In this document: one piece after another, positions 7,233-15,345 of the stretch
Layout of the letters: each line of letters starts with the position of its first letter
How positions within the stretch are numbered: position 1 is the stretch's first letter
From: Burkholderia sp. 4M9327F10
GTDB lineage: Bacteria > Pseudomonadota > Gammaproteobacteria > Burkholderiales > Burkholderiaceae
Assembly (NCBI RefSeq): GCF_005503145.1
Contig: NZ_SCNV01000007.1
Coordinates: 1 to 64,000 of the forward strand
Direction: 5' to 3'
DNA length: 64,000 nt
The notes under the pieces: generated by a model
What the model was told of the DNA's origin: nothing
The model's input: only the letters and a program-made list of their open reading frames with translations
Databases searched by the model: none
Program-made: the position numbers and the translations under genes

Positions 7233-8657
7233 ATGAGCAGATTGATCGTGGTATCGAATCGTGTCGCGCCGACGCAGGAAGGCCGCCCGGCAGCCGGTGG
7301 TCTTGCAATCGGTGTGCTGGACGCCCTCAAGGAAACCGGTGGCGTGTGGTTCGGCTGGAGCGGCGAGACAGTGGCAGAGCCGGCAGCGCCGCTGATCGAG
7401 CAGCAGGGCAACGTGACGTACGCAACGGTGGGGCTCACCAAGCGCGACTACGACCAGTATTACCGTGGTTTCTCGAACGCGACGCTATGGCCGACGTTCC
7501 ACTACCGTAACGACCTGTCGCGCTTCGATCGTCAGGAGTACGCCGGTTATCTGCGCGTGAACCAGACGCTCGCGAAGCAGCTGAAGGAAATGATCAAGCC
7601 CGATGACATCATCTGGGTGCACGACTATCACTTGCTGCCGTTTGCGAAATGCCTGCGCGAACTCGGCGTGAAGAATCCGATTGGCTTTTTCCTGCATATC
7701 CCGTTTCCGGTGCCGGAAGTGCTGCGCAGCGTGCCGCCGCACGAAGAGCTCGTGAAGGCGATGTGCAGCTACGACGTCGTGGGTTTTCAGACCGATGCCG
7801 ACCGGCAGTCGTTTGTCGACTATATCGAGCGCGGTCAGCACGGCACTTCGAGCGAAGACGGCATGGTGCACGCGTATAACCGCTTCCTGAAAGTTGCGGC
7901 CTATCCGATCGGGATCTATCCCGATGCGATCGCCAGGGCCGCCGAGCAGTTCACCGACCGCAAGGCCGTGCGCAGCCTGCGTGACGGCATGCGCGGCCGC
8001 AAGCTGATCATGAGCGTGGACCGCCTCGATTATTCGAAGGGCCTGGTCGAACGGTTTCAGGCCTTCGAGCGTTTGCTGCTGACGGCGCCGGGTTGGCACG
8101 GACGCGTCTCGCTGGTGCAGATTGCACCGCCGACGCGCTCCGATGTGCAGACCTACCAGCGCATTCGTCAGACGCTTGAGGGCGAAGCCGGCCGCATCAA
8201 CGGCCGTTTCGCGCAACTCGACTGGACGCCGATCCAGTACCTGAACCGCAAGTACGAACGCAATCTGCTGATGGCGCTGTTCCGCCAGTCGCAGGTGGGC
8301 TATGTGACGCCGTTGCGCGACGGCATGAACCTGGTTGCAAAGGAGTACGTGGCATCGCAGGACCCGGCCGATCCAGGCGTGCTGGTACTGTCGCAGTTTG
8401 CCGGCGCGGCCGAGCAACTGCCGGGCGCACTGGTGGTGAACCCGTTCGACCTGTCGCAGATGGCCGAGGCGCTCGAGCGGGCGCTTTCGATGCCGCTCGC
8501 GGAACGCCAGGCGCGGCACGCGGACATGATGGCGCCGCTGCGGGAAAACAACCTGTCGGTGTGGCGCGATACTTTCCTTGCCGATCTGCGCAATGTGGCG
8601 ACGGCTTCTTCGGTGACGGCCAAGGCGGTAAAGCTCGCGGACGTGACAGCGACCTGA
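7233..8657 (+). CDS. otsA: trehalose-6-phosphate synthase
   Basis: 474 residues, the usual OtsA length, family GT20. It makes trehalose 6-phosphate from UDP-glucose and glucose 6-phosphate in the cytosol, giving the osmo- and desiccation protectant trehalose after dephosphorylation. Hallmarks are the N-terminal glycine loop (GGLAIGVLDAL), WVHDYHLL, HIPFPVPE, VDRLDYSKG and the nucleotide-sugar region TPLRDGMNLVAKEY. Ribosome site GAGGTG lies upstream of ATG 7233. No otsB phosphatase or alternative trehalose gene is in the window, so the phosphatase must lie elsewhere. A sigma-54 element and two activators nearby suggest stress-dependent expression. Confidence 0.97.
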   Translation: MSRLIVVSNRVAPTQEGRPAAGGLAIGVLDALKETGGVWFGWSGETVAEPAAPLIEQQGNVTYATVGLTKRDYDQYYRGFSNATLWPTFHYRNDLSRFDRQEYAGYLRVNQTLAKQLKEMIKPDDIIWVHDYHLLPFAKCLRELGVKNPIGFFLHIPFPVPEVLRSVPPHEELVKAMCSYDVVGFQTDADRQSFVDYIERGQHGTSSEDGMVHAYNRFLKVAAYPIGIYPDAIARAAEQFTDRKAVRSLRDGMRGRKLIMSVDRLDYSKGLVERFQAFERLLLTAPGWHGRVSLVQIAPPTRSDVQTYQRIRQTLEGEAGRINGRFAQLDWTPIQYLNRKYERNLLMALFRQSQVGYVTPLRDGMNLVAKEYVASQDPADPGVLVLSQFAGAAEQLPGALVVNPFDLSQMAEALERALSMPLAERQARHADMMAPLRENNLSVWRDTFLADLRNVATASSVTAKAVKLADVTAT

Positions 8658-8847
8658 AGCGCTGAACGGCGCCTAACGGGTGATCGAGGGGCTGATCAAA
8701 GGGCTTTGGGTGCGCTGAATCAGCGTGGCACGAGTCCTTCAGCTCCGGTGGGTAGAGCGGGTGCTCATCCATGCTGTCACGTCGAATCCATCAAGCGGCT
8801 CGCGGGCTTTGCTCCGGCGTGATGGGCTGACAAGGAGGATGACAGAA

Positions 8848-8922
8848 GAGGCCCAACGAAGATGCCAATAAAGAGGTCCAACGAAGATGCCAACAAAGAG
8901 GCCCAACAAAAAGGCCGACAAC
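8848..8922. repeat. 25-bp tandem repeat, three copies
   Basis: Units at 8848-8872 and 8873-8897 differ at two bases; the third (8898-8922) has diverged in its second half. Each unit begins GAGGCCCAAC or GAGGTCCAAC. The array lies in the 8658-8981 gap between two convergent genes, which otherwise holds nothing recognisable. The unit length is not a multiple of 3, arguing against coding. Confidence 0.8.
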
Positions 8923-8981
8923 GCGCTCTCCACGGCGGCCACGTGGCCGCCGTTTTCGCAAGCGTTCGCATTGCGCGAGCC

Positions 8982-9560
8982 TTACGCGTGCTGCTGGTTC
9001 AGCTCGCCTAGCGGCTCAGGCGTCGTGGTCGGGTCGAAGTCCGCCCAACGGCCTCGCTGCCAGCGGCCGGTGGCGCGCTCGAGGTCGGTGCCGCCTGCTT
9101 CGCGCAGCACGGCGGCGGCGTCGAGCTGGTTGTCCTCACAGACATGCACGGCCACCAGCACGCCTGAATTGCGCAACTCGTGGTGCACCAGTTCATGATG
9201 CGTAGCGTTGGCGTTGCGCGTCTGCAGGAACACGCCCACGCGCAAGCCGAGATACGCTCCGACCCCCGCCGCGATCACCACAACCGGCAGGGAGGCAGCG
9301 AATGCCATGAAAATCGCGGCGCCGATGATGGCCCCGGCGACTGCTCCAAGGCTCGCGCCATGACCGGCTGGATGATGGCTTGGCGGTGCGGCGCCGGCCC
9401 CCGGGCCGCCGTGATCGGGCGCGTGGCGCGCGTGCTGACCGCGTGGATTGACAAAGAACAGCGTGACGTCTTCTTCGACGAAACCGTGCTCGAACAGTTG
9501 ATGCGCGGCGGCTTCGGCAGCAGGAAACGTGGTGAAGCGTCCAGCAACGATGAGTGACAT
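8982..9560 (-). CDS. glycine-zipper membrane protein with general-stress-like N-terminus
   Basis: 192 residues. The first 45 residues (SLIVAGRFTTFPAAEAA onwards) resemble the alpha/beta domain of YflT/GsiB-neighbour type stress proteins. A histidine-rich linker follows (about 45-75), then a Gly/Ala-rich hydrophobic segment with two likely transmembrane stretches (80-125) and a soluble C-terminal domain. ATG 9560 has a GAGGGGG ribosome site; the frame reaches back to 9611 without one. Upstream lies the 14-bp repeat array. Function unknown, possibly an envelope stress protein. Confidence 0.75.
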   Translation of the reverse strand: MSLIVAGRFTTFPAAEAAAHQLFEHGFVEEDVTLFFVNPRGQHARHAPDHGGPGAGAAPPSHHPAGHGASLGAVAGAIIGAAIFMAFAASLPVVVIAAGVGAYLGLRVGVFLQTRNANATHHELVHHELRNSGVLVAVHVCEDNQLDAAAVLREAGGTDLERATGRWQRGRWADFDPTTTPEPLGELNQQHA

Positions 9561-9696
9561 GGGAACCCCCTCGGCATCGTTCAGAAACCATGCAGGGAAG
9601 TGCAGGGACACCCGTTGCCGCGCGATGCGTGAAGACGCGGCGCGGGTAGAGCCTTTGACAGCACGGCGCGCCGCAAGTGCGGCTCACCGTCCTATA

Positions 9697-9782
9697 AGGT
9701 TAGCACTGCGAGGTTAGCACTGCGAGGTTAGCACTGCGAGATTAGCGCCACGAGGTTGTGCATTACGGGGTTATGCATTACG
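9697..9782. repeat. 14-bp tandem repeat array
   Basis: Three perfect copies of AGGTTAGCACTGCG (9697-9738) are followed by a degenerate 14-bp copy (9739-9752) and two 15-bp diverged copies reaching the stop codon of the MFS gene. The array is 137-220 bp upstream of the membrane protein gene that starts at 9560, so it may touch that promoter region. Confidence 0.85.
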
Positions 9783-11217
9783 CCGCCGCGGGGCTCGCGT
9801 GCTGCATGACCCGCATTGTGCTGACTACCGCGGCCACCGCTGCAAAACACGCCGCGACATACAGCGCGACGGTCGGTCCATGCTGCGGCGCAACGCCGAA
9901 GATCAATGCCACCAGCGCCGAGCCGAACGTCTGCCCGGTCAGGCGCGCAGTCCCCAGCATGCCGCTCGCACCGCCGCTGCGCTCGCGCGGCGCGGCCGCC
10001 AGCATGGTGCGATTGTTCGGCGACTGGAAGATGCCGAAGCCCGCACCGCACAACGCCATGCGCCAGGCAATCTGCAGCGGGTCAGGATGCGCGCCTAGTG
10101 TGGCGAGCAGCAGCAGGCCGGCGGTCAACGCGACCAGTCCGATGCCGCCCAGCCAGCCGGCCGATAGCCGGTCCGACAACACCCCCGACAACGGCGCGGC
10201 CACCACGATGACGAGCGGCCAGGGCGTCATCAACAGCCCGGTCTGGACCTGCGACAGGCCGAGCGTGTCCTGCAGCATGAACGGCAGCGAGACGAAAGCG
10301 AGCATCTGCGCGGCGAACGAACAGACCGACGTACCGACCGACAGCGCGAACACCGGAATGCGCAGCAGATCCACGGGCAGGAGCGGGGCTGGCTGCGTCA
10401 ATTGCCGGCGCACGAAGAAATAGCCGATGACCGCGGCACCGAGCGCTTCGAGCGCGGCATAGCCCCACGCCTCGCCATGCCCGAGTCCGTCGACCGCGAA
10501 GATCAGCAGGCCGAACACGAGGGCGTTCATCACCGCGCTGAGGTAGTCGTAGGGCGCCTTATGTCCCACGTTGCCCGGCAGCGCCTTGAGGCCGGTGGCG
10601 ACCGCGGCAATCCCGATCGGTACGTTGATGGCGAACAGCCACGGCCATGGAGCGATGGCGAGCACGCCTGAAGCGACCGTCGGCCCGACCGCGGAGGACA
10701 CCGCCACCACCATCGCGTTGATGGCGACGCCGCGTCCCAGCTGGGCGGGCGGATAAATGGTGCGCACGAGGGCGGTATTGACGCTCATGATGCCCGCCGC
10801 GCCAAAACCCTGGATCACGCGGGCGATTGCGAGCGTCACCAGTGAGCTGGACAGCGAGCATCCGAGCGAGGCAACTGTGAACAGGATCAGGCCACCCAGG
10901 TAGACGCGCCGGTAGCCGATCCGGTCGCCGAGCGACGCCAGTGGCAGCAGCGAAATGGTGATCGCCAGCTGGTAGGCGTTGACGACCCAGATCGACGCGG
11001 CGGCGCTGGCGTGCAGATCGCGGGCGATGGTCGGTAGCGCCACGTTGGCGATCGCGCTATCGAGCACGGCAAGCGTAATGCCGAGCGCCACCACGACGAT
11101 GGCCCAATAGCGCTGCGGCAGGGGCAGCCCCAGTTCGATGTCGGGTGTGGCGGCGTGGGCGCCGCTTGCTGCGCCCGAAGGAGTGGAGCTTTCGTTACCG
11201 GAGGCTGGTGCGTGCAT
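9778..11217 (-). CDS. MFS drug-resistance transporter, DHA2 (EmrB/QacA) family
   Basis: 479 residues with about 14 hydrophobic segments. Motif LAVLDSAIANVALP in helix 1 and motif A LGDRIGYRR between helices 2 and 3 identify the 14-helix DHA2 proton-antiporter family, which exports drugs or toxic metabolites across the inner membrane. Start set at ATG 11217 (MHAPASGN), as the extra upstream frame is non-family. No periplasmic adaptor (EmrA type) is adjacent. An 11-bp repeat array lies about 100 bp upstream, in the promoter zone. Substrate cannot be told. Confidence 0.92.
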   Translation of the reverse strand: MHAPASGNESSTPSGAASGAHAATPDIELGLPLPQRYWAIVVVALGITLAVLDSAIANVALPTIARDLHASAAASIWVVNAYQLAITISLLPLASLGDRIGYRRVYLGGLILFTVASLGCSLSSSLVTLAIARVIQGFGAAGIMSVNTALVRTIYPPAQLGRGVAINAMVVAVSSAVGPTVASGVLAIAPWPWLFAINVPIGIAAVATGLKALPGNVGHKAPYDYLSAVMNALVFGLLIFAVDGLGHGEAWGYAALEALGAAVIGYFFVRRQLTQPAPLLPVDLLRIPVFALSVGTSVCSFAAQMLAFVSLPFMLQDTLGLSQVQTGLLMTPWPLVIVVAAPLSGVLSDRLSAGWLGGIGLVALTAGLLLLATLGAHPDPLQIAWRMALCGAGFGIFQSPNNRTMLAAAPRERSGGASGMLGTARLTGQTFGSALVALIFGVAPQHGPTVALYVAACFAAVAAVVSTMRVMQHASPAAA

Positions 11218-11313
11218 CGCTTGGGATATAGGCAGAGGTAGGTGTAGGCGCGAATTCGAATGCAAGGTACCGACGCGAAGCCGTCTTCTGGCCGTATTGC
11301 GGCGCGGGTGCCG

Positions 11314-11357
11314 CTCAGTTGCCACTCAGGTGCGGCTCAGTTGCGACTCAGTTGCGA
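11314..11357. repeat. 11-bp tandem repeat, four copies
   Basis: CTCAGTTGCCA, CTCAGGTGCGG and two identical CTCAGTTGCGA units run head to tail at 11314-11357. They sit between the PEBP gene end and the MFS start, 97-140 bp upstream of the MFS ATG. Confidence 0.85.
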
Positions 11358-11410
11358 CTATGACGCCGGGGCAGGCAGCGTGCCCGCCTCGGCGCCAGTT
11401 TGCGCGTCGG

Positions 11411-11914
11411 TTATTTCAGTTCGTACAAACCGGTATGCGTCGTCGAATCGATCTCGTTCAGATGCGTCATGAAGCGCGCGATCGCGTTGGTCGTCTCCGC
11501 ATTGATCGGCAAATGCGCCACCTTGAGCGCATGCAGACGGAAAATGTAGCGGTGCGTCCTGTCGCCGCGCGGCGGCGCGGCGCCGCCGAAGCCCACCGTG
11601 CCGTAGTCGTTGCGCGCCTGCAGCGCGCCTTGCGGCAGCAGGCTGCCGTCTGCCTTGCCGGCGTTGCGCGGCAGCGAGCGGACGTCGGCCGGAATGTTGA
11701 CCACGACCCAGTGCCAGAAGCCGCTGCCGGTCGGCGCGTCGGGATCGTGAACGGTGAGCGCGAAGCTTTGCGTATCTTCCGGCGGCGCCTCCCACTGCAA
11801 AGACGGAGAGATGTTGTCGCCATCCACGCCGAATGCCTTGTCGTTGTATTCGTGGGCTTTCGGCATGAAGCCGTTGGTGGGGAAGTCGTCGGACCAGAGA
11901 CGGAAGTCAGCCAT
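11411..11914 (-). CDS. YbhB/YbcL family (PEBP-like) protein
   Basis: 167 residues, cytosolic phosphatidylethanolamine-binding/Raf-kinase-inhibitor fold. Diagnostic stretches are DNISPSLQWEAPP, the DPDAPTGSGFWHW anion-pocket motif and GGAAPPRGDRTHRY. Ligand and role of bacterial members are not established. Start at ATG 11914 has an AAGGAGG ribosome site; the 26-residue upstream frame is not family-like. Monocistronic by spacing. Confidence 0.92.
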   Translation of the reverse strand: MADFRLWSDDFPTNGFMPKAHEYNDKAFGVDGDNISPSLQWEAPPEDTQSFALTVHDPDAPTGSGFWHWVVVNIPADVRSLPRNAGKADGSLLPQGALQARNDYGTVGFGGAAPPRGDRTHRYIFRLHALKVAHLPINAETTNAIARFMTHLNEIDSTTHTGLYELK

Positions 11915-12052
11915 CGTATGCCTCCTTAAGGTGGTTCTCAGATGGGTCGAGCTGCCGGAAAAGCGCGTGGCGGACAGACCCGGGCGAGCCAATCGAGTGT
12001 ATCACCGGCGGCTATTTCGCTTGTTCGAAACAGGCAGCATCCATATGGGATT

Positions 12053-12499
12053 TCAGCCGCGCGCCTCGAACTCGGCGGTGTCGCCGGGCAGCCAGTCGGC
12101 CAGCCGTTGCAGCACGCCGTCAAGATCCCGGTTAGCGCCGCGCAAGGCGCATTCCCACACCACCGCGACGCGCCAGCCGGCGGCGAGCAGCGCGGCGCGC
12201 GACTTCTCGTCGTTGCTGCGGTTGCGGCCGATCTTTTCGCGCCAGAACTCCGGGCGCGTCTGGGGCCATTTGAAGAGCGGGCAATCGTGGCCGTGCCAGA
12301 AGCAGCCGTGTACGAACACGACGGCACGATAGCGCGGCAGGACGATGTCGGGGCGTCCCGGCAGGTCGCGCGCGTCCAGGCGGAAGCGGAATCCGCGCCG
12401 ATGCAGCAGGCTGCGGATCAGCAGCTCCGGTTTGGTGTTGCGCCCGCGAATGCCGGACATCATCCGGCTGCGCGTGGCGGCATCGACGATGTCGACCAT
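12053..12499 (-). CDS. vsr: very short patch repair endonuclease
   Basis: 148 residues. It nicks next to T:G mismatches produced by deamination of 5-methylcytosine at Dcm sites. Residues match E. coli Vsr numbering well: catalytic D51, H64 and H69, and zinc ligands C66, H71, C73 and C117. Position 63, a catalytic-pocket Thr in E. coli, is Val here (FVHGCFWHGHDCP). The start ATG overlaps the stop of the methyltransferase gene by one base, so the two are translated together. Confidence 0.95.
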   Translation of the reverse strand: MVDIVDAATRSRMMSGIRGRNTKPELLIRSLLHRRGFRFRLDARDLPGRPDIVLPRYRAVVFVHGCFWHGHDCPLFKWPQTRPEFWREKIGRNRSNDEKSRAALLAAGWRVAVVWECALRGANRDLDGVLQRLADWLPGDTAEFEARG

Positions 12500-13740
12500 C
12501 AGTCCGCGCGCACGCGCGCCTGCACATGCGGCAGCATGATGCGCGCCACTTCCCGCATCACCGGCATGACCACGCTATTGCCGAACTGGCGGTATGCCTG
12601 GGTGTCGCTGACCGGAATCCGGAAGGTGTCGGGAAAGCCCATCAGCCGCGCGCATTCACGCGGCGTGAGGCGGCGCGGACGCAGCCGCTTGCCCTGGGAG
12701 ACGAGGATTTCGGAGCCGTCCTTGTGGTAGCGGGCCGACAGGGTGCGCGTCACGCTGTCGGGGTAGGCCATCCCGAAGCCAAAGCCGTTGCCCGCCGCGC
12801 GATGTTTTTCCGCGTAGTTCTGCAGATAGGTCCACAGATTGGGTGTGAGCGTGTACTTCGGCTGCACGCGTTTCTTGGCGTGATCGAAGAAGCGGTCGTG
12901 GTCCCACGGCAGCACCGGCTCGCTGCCGTCGGTGCGGTGCAGGATCGAGCCGAGCCGCGGGCCTTGTTCGGGCAGCCGCAGGTCGTCCCATGAAAACGCC
13001 GTTTTACCGCGAAAGCCGACGATGATGATCCGCTCGCGGTGTTGCGGCGTGAAATGCTGGCCGTCGACGATGCGGTAATGCACTTCGTAGCCGAGCTCTT
13101 CGCGCAGCGTCTGCAGGATCACCTCGAAGGTGCGGCCCTTGTCGTGCGACAGCAGGTTCTTCACGTTCTCCAGCAGGAACGCGGCAGGCCGCTTGGCGGC
13201 GATGATGCGGGCGACGTCGAAGAACAGCGTCCCCTGGGTCGAGCATTCGAAGCCGTGCGGCCGGCCCATCGCGTTCTTCTTGCTGACGCCCGCGATCGAG
13301 AACGGCTGGCACGGAAAGCCGCCGAGCAGCACATCGTGGGCAGGGACGTCGCTGGCCGGGTACGACACAATGTCGCCGATGAACGAGTGGTCCGCGCCGT
13401 AGTTCTCCAGATAGGTCTTCTTGGAGAAATCGTTCCATTCGCTGGTGAAGACGCAGGCGCCGCCCTGTGCCTCGAAACCCATGCGGATGCCGCCGATGCC
13501 GGCGAACAGGTCGATGAAGCGGAAGTTGGCTTCGCCACTTGCCGCGCCGCCGTGCTTGCTTGCCCCGCCGGCCTGCAGCAGGTCGCGCAGGGCGGGTTCG
13601 AGCATCGCCGGACAGGGTGTCTCGCCTTTTTCCCAGCGGCGCACCGTCTTGATGTCTTTGCCGACGTGAGCGGCGATTTCTCGTTGGGTGAAGCGGGTGC
13701 GCGCCTGTTTTAGCAGCTCGAGCGGTGGGGCCTGGGTCAC
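12499..13740 (-). CDS. dcm: DNA cytosine-5 methyltransferase with N-terminal HTH
   Basis: 413 residues. Residues 12-55 form an XRE-like helix-turn-helix ([20 protein letters not shown]), which in relatives can autoregulate the gene. The catalytic part has motif I DLFAGIGG (78-85), motif [11 protein letters not shown] with catalytic C144, motif VI LENVKN, motif VIII QHRERI and motif X FGNSV. No restriction enzyme is adjacent; the partner is Vsr, so this is a solitary Dcm-type pair. The target is not readable from sequence, though two CCWGG sites lie in its own promoter region (13778 and 13798). Symbol given by analogy. Confidence 0.93.
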   Translation of the reverse strand: MTQAPPLELLKQARTRFTQREIAAHVGKDIKTVRRWEKGETPCPAMLEPALRDLLQAGGASKHGGAASGEANFRFIDLFAGIGGIRMGFEAQGGACVFTSEWNDFSKKTYLENYGADHSFIGDIVSYPASDVPAHDVLLGGFPCQPFSIAGVSKKNAMGRPHGFECSTQGTLFFDVARIIAAKRPAAFLLENVKNLLSHDKGRTFEVILQTLREELGYEVHYRIVDGQHFTPQHRERIIIVGFRGKTAFSWDDLRLPEQGPRLGSILHRTDGSEPVLPWDHDRFFDHAKKRVQPKYTLTPNLWTYLQNYAEKHRAAGNGFGFGMAYPDSVTRTLSARYHKDGSEILVSQGKRLRPRRLTPRECARLMGFPDTFRIPVSDTQAYRQFGNSVVMPVMREVARIMLPHVQARVRAD

Positions 13741-13855
13741 TAGCGGTCCTTGCTGGGGATTTTTGCGGACATTATGACCTGGAGTTGTCCCTTTTTCCCA
13801 GGATTACCCGCTCGAACGGGCAAAATTGACGCGGCAAGCCTTTTGTCGGCTAAGG

Positions 13856-13985
13856 GTCAACTATCGTCAATTCCATGTCTGACAGATTGCGACTGTCATC
13901 TAAGGTTGTTAGGCTAGGGCCAGTGACGCTAGATCTCCGCGTTACGGTGTGTTCAAGCCGCGGCATGGTCCGCGGCATTTTTTTT
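13856..13985 (+). ncRNA. candidate small RNA ending in an intrinsic terminator
   Basis: A perfect 7-bp stem GCCGCGG/CCGCGGC (13957-13963 and 13970-13976) with six-base loop is followed by eight T (13978-13985). No gene on this strand lies upstream for it to serve: the upstream gene (dcm) runs the other way. TTGACG at 13826-13831 with a weak GCTAAG 17 bp later would start an RNA near 13856, about 130 nt. The only open frame (from ATG 13875) runs through the terminator. The 5' end is uncertain. Confidence 0.5.
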
Positions 13986-14064
13986 AACGGGTGTATTGCT
14001 GGCAGGAATTACCAGCGCAGAACGGCGCGGTGGGTACGAGGCGCGAGGCACCAAGCTCCTGCGC

Positions 14065-14382
14065 TCAGTGTGATGGCTGCGAAATGGCTGTACGGCCTTC
14101 GTAGGCGTCGAGCGGCAGGGTCTTCCAGCTGGGCAGGCAATCGGCAGGGTCGTATTGGTCGAGTTGCAGCAGCAGACTGTCGACGGCACAGAGTTGCGCG
14201 TGGGACAGGCGTTCGCTGTCCAGCAATTGATGCAGGCGCTTGCGCCAGTAGGCGGGCGGCAGGATTGACCCACCCAGGTCGCCGGTCAGCGACGGCAGCA
14301 TCACGCGGCGAATATGCGCGATGTCCTGGTCAATGAGCGTTGCCGACAAGGTGTGGCTCGGCGTAATGAGCATAGGGGCCAT
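14065..14382 (-). CDS. small orphan protein, paralogue of 19296-19547
   Basis: 105 residues from ATG 14382 (ATG 14373 also possible). The core IAHIRRVMLPSLTGDLGGS, PAYWRKRLHQLLD and AQLCAVDSLLLQLDQ is shared with the protein at 19296-19547 at more than half of positions. Predicted all-helical and soluble, no signal or metal motif. I do not recognise a named family. It is divergent from the CsbD gene, whose -24/-12 element lies in the shared intergenic region. Confidence 0.7.
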   Translation of the reverse strand: MAPMLITPSHTLSATLIDQDIAHIRRVMLPSLTGDLGGSILPPAYWRKRLHQLLDSERLSHAQLCAVDSLLLQLDQYDPADCLPSWKTLPLDAYEGRTAISQPSH

Positions 14383-14463
14383 AGCTCGTTAACGGCGGGC
14401 TGGATCCGGACTTTAGGGGCGCGGCAAACTTTTTTGAACATGTCGGCGGGGCCGGCAAGGGCT

Positions 14464-14478
14464 GGGCACAGCGGTTGC
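14464..14478 (+). promoter_or_regulatory. sigma-54 promoter (-24/-12) before the CsbD gene
   Basis: GGGCACAGCGGTTGC matches 9 of 11 defined consensus bases with GG at 14465-14466, GC at 14477-14478 and TTGC complete. Its -24 box (GGGCACA) is identical to that at 6372. Transcription would start near 14490, 45 bp before the ATG. Confidence 0.6.
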
Positions 14479-14534
14479 TGATTGGAGGCACTGGCGTAAC
14501 TTCGCGCCGGCATTGCAATCGCATGGAGCTGAAT

Positions 14535-14726
14535 ATGAACAAGGACCAGGTGAAAGGTGTCGCTGAGCAGGTCAAGGGCAAGGTCAACGAGGCCGTCGGC
14601 AAGGCCACGGGTGACAAGGCCCGGGAGCTGAAGGGCGATCTTCAGCAAGGTGCCGGTGAAATCCGCAAGGCTTACGGTGACGGCAAGGAACAAGCCAAGG
14701 ACAACGCCAAGCGGAATGCACCGTAA
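14535..14726 (+). CDS. CsbD family stress protein
   Basis: 63 residues, highly charged, with repeated VKG/GKA helices (MNKDQVKGVAEQVKGKV, DKARELKGDLQ). This is the CsbD family of small hydrophilic general-stress proteins; the biochemical role is unknown. ATG 14535 is preceded by GGAG at ideal spacing; ATG 14523 is too close to it. A sigma-54 element precedes the gene and a terminator follows, so it is a single-gene unit. Confidence 0.9.
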   Translation: MNKDQVKGVAEQVKGKVNEAVGKATGDKARELKGDLQQGAGEIRKAYGDGKEQAKDNAKRNAP

Positions 14727-14748
14727 TCAGGCAGTCCGGGTTGACGGA

Positions 14749-14770
14749 AAGGCGCTTCGGCGCCTTTTTG
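14749..14770 (+). terminator. intrinsic terminator of the CsbD gene
   Basis: GGCGC-TTCG-GCGCC tetraloop hairpin (14751-14764) followed by TTTTTGTTTTT. Confidence 0.85.
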
Positions 14771-14909
14771 TTTTTCTGCCGCGCTGCGGCAATGACCGCG
14801 TCTGCCACGCCGGTTGCAGCCTGTCTGGATAGAGGGTCGCGAAGCTTCGCGCGCCGGGACGCGCTCGCCTACACTGGATGCATCGACAGCAACCATCTTG
14901 AGACGTGCG

Positions 14910-15131
14910 ATGACACCCGAAAAAGTGATCTCGATGTTCGAGTTGCAATACCTCGAGGGGAAAGCGCCGGTCAACGTCGAATACGTTTGCGCCGGCTTTG
15001 CGGACTGGCTCGCTTCGGCGTGGGAATATCTCGACGGGGAAGAAAAGACCCTGCTGATGTCGGTTGGGGCGGCGTTGTGGCGTGAGGGCTATAGCCGGCG
15101 CGCGGGGACCGCGACGAACGATCCGTGGTAA
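14910..15131 (+). CDS. small conserved-looking hypothetical protein
   Basis: 73 residues, mixed helical, acidic middle (WEYLDGEEKTLLMSVGAAL), no signal. Start ATG 14910 chosen since the upstream frame reads through a non-coding-looking stretch. A sequence TGCCACG-N4-TTGC at 14803-14817 resembles a -24/-12 element but breaks the invariant GG. Family not recognised. Confidence 0.6.
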   Translation: MTPEKVISMFELQYLEGKAPVNVEYVCAGFADWLASAWEYLDGEEKTLLMSVGAALWREGYSRRAGTATNDPW

Positions 15132-15134
15132 AGC

Positions 15135-15166
15135 CGGCGCCGCTTGAGCGGGGTTAAGCGGCGCCG
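15135..15166. terminator. 11-bp perfect hairpin after the small hypothetical gene
   Basis: CGGCGCCGCTT pairs with AAGCGGCGCCG around a 10-base loop, 4 bp after the stop at 15131. There is no T-run, so it is a transcription barrier or mRNA-end stabiliser rather than a classic terminator. Confidence 0.5.
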
Positions 15167-15345
15167 ATTGATTAGCATGCCTTGTTATCCGGAAACGTTT
15201 GCGGGGCCGCAATGGAGCCGCCGTACCGCCGCGCCGGAAAAATTTCGCGGGAGCGTTTATATTGAACGGCTTGTTCGCCGGACCGGCTTGCCCAGCACAG
15301 GCATCGTCGTTGCCGTCCCCGTCCATCCCGTCCATTAGGGCTCCC

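Noticed and set aside
13875..14336. 153-codon plus-strand frame after dcm
   Set aside because: It reads through an intrinsic terminator and antisense to the orphan gene at 14065; better explained as a small RNA plus shadow.
14803..14817. TGCCACG-N4-TTGC before the 73-residue protein
   Set aside because: The invariant -24 GG is GC here, which normally abolishes sigma-54 recognition.
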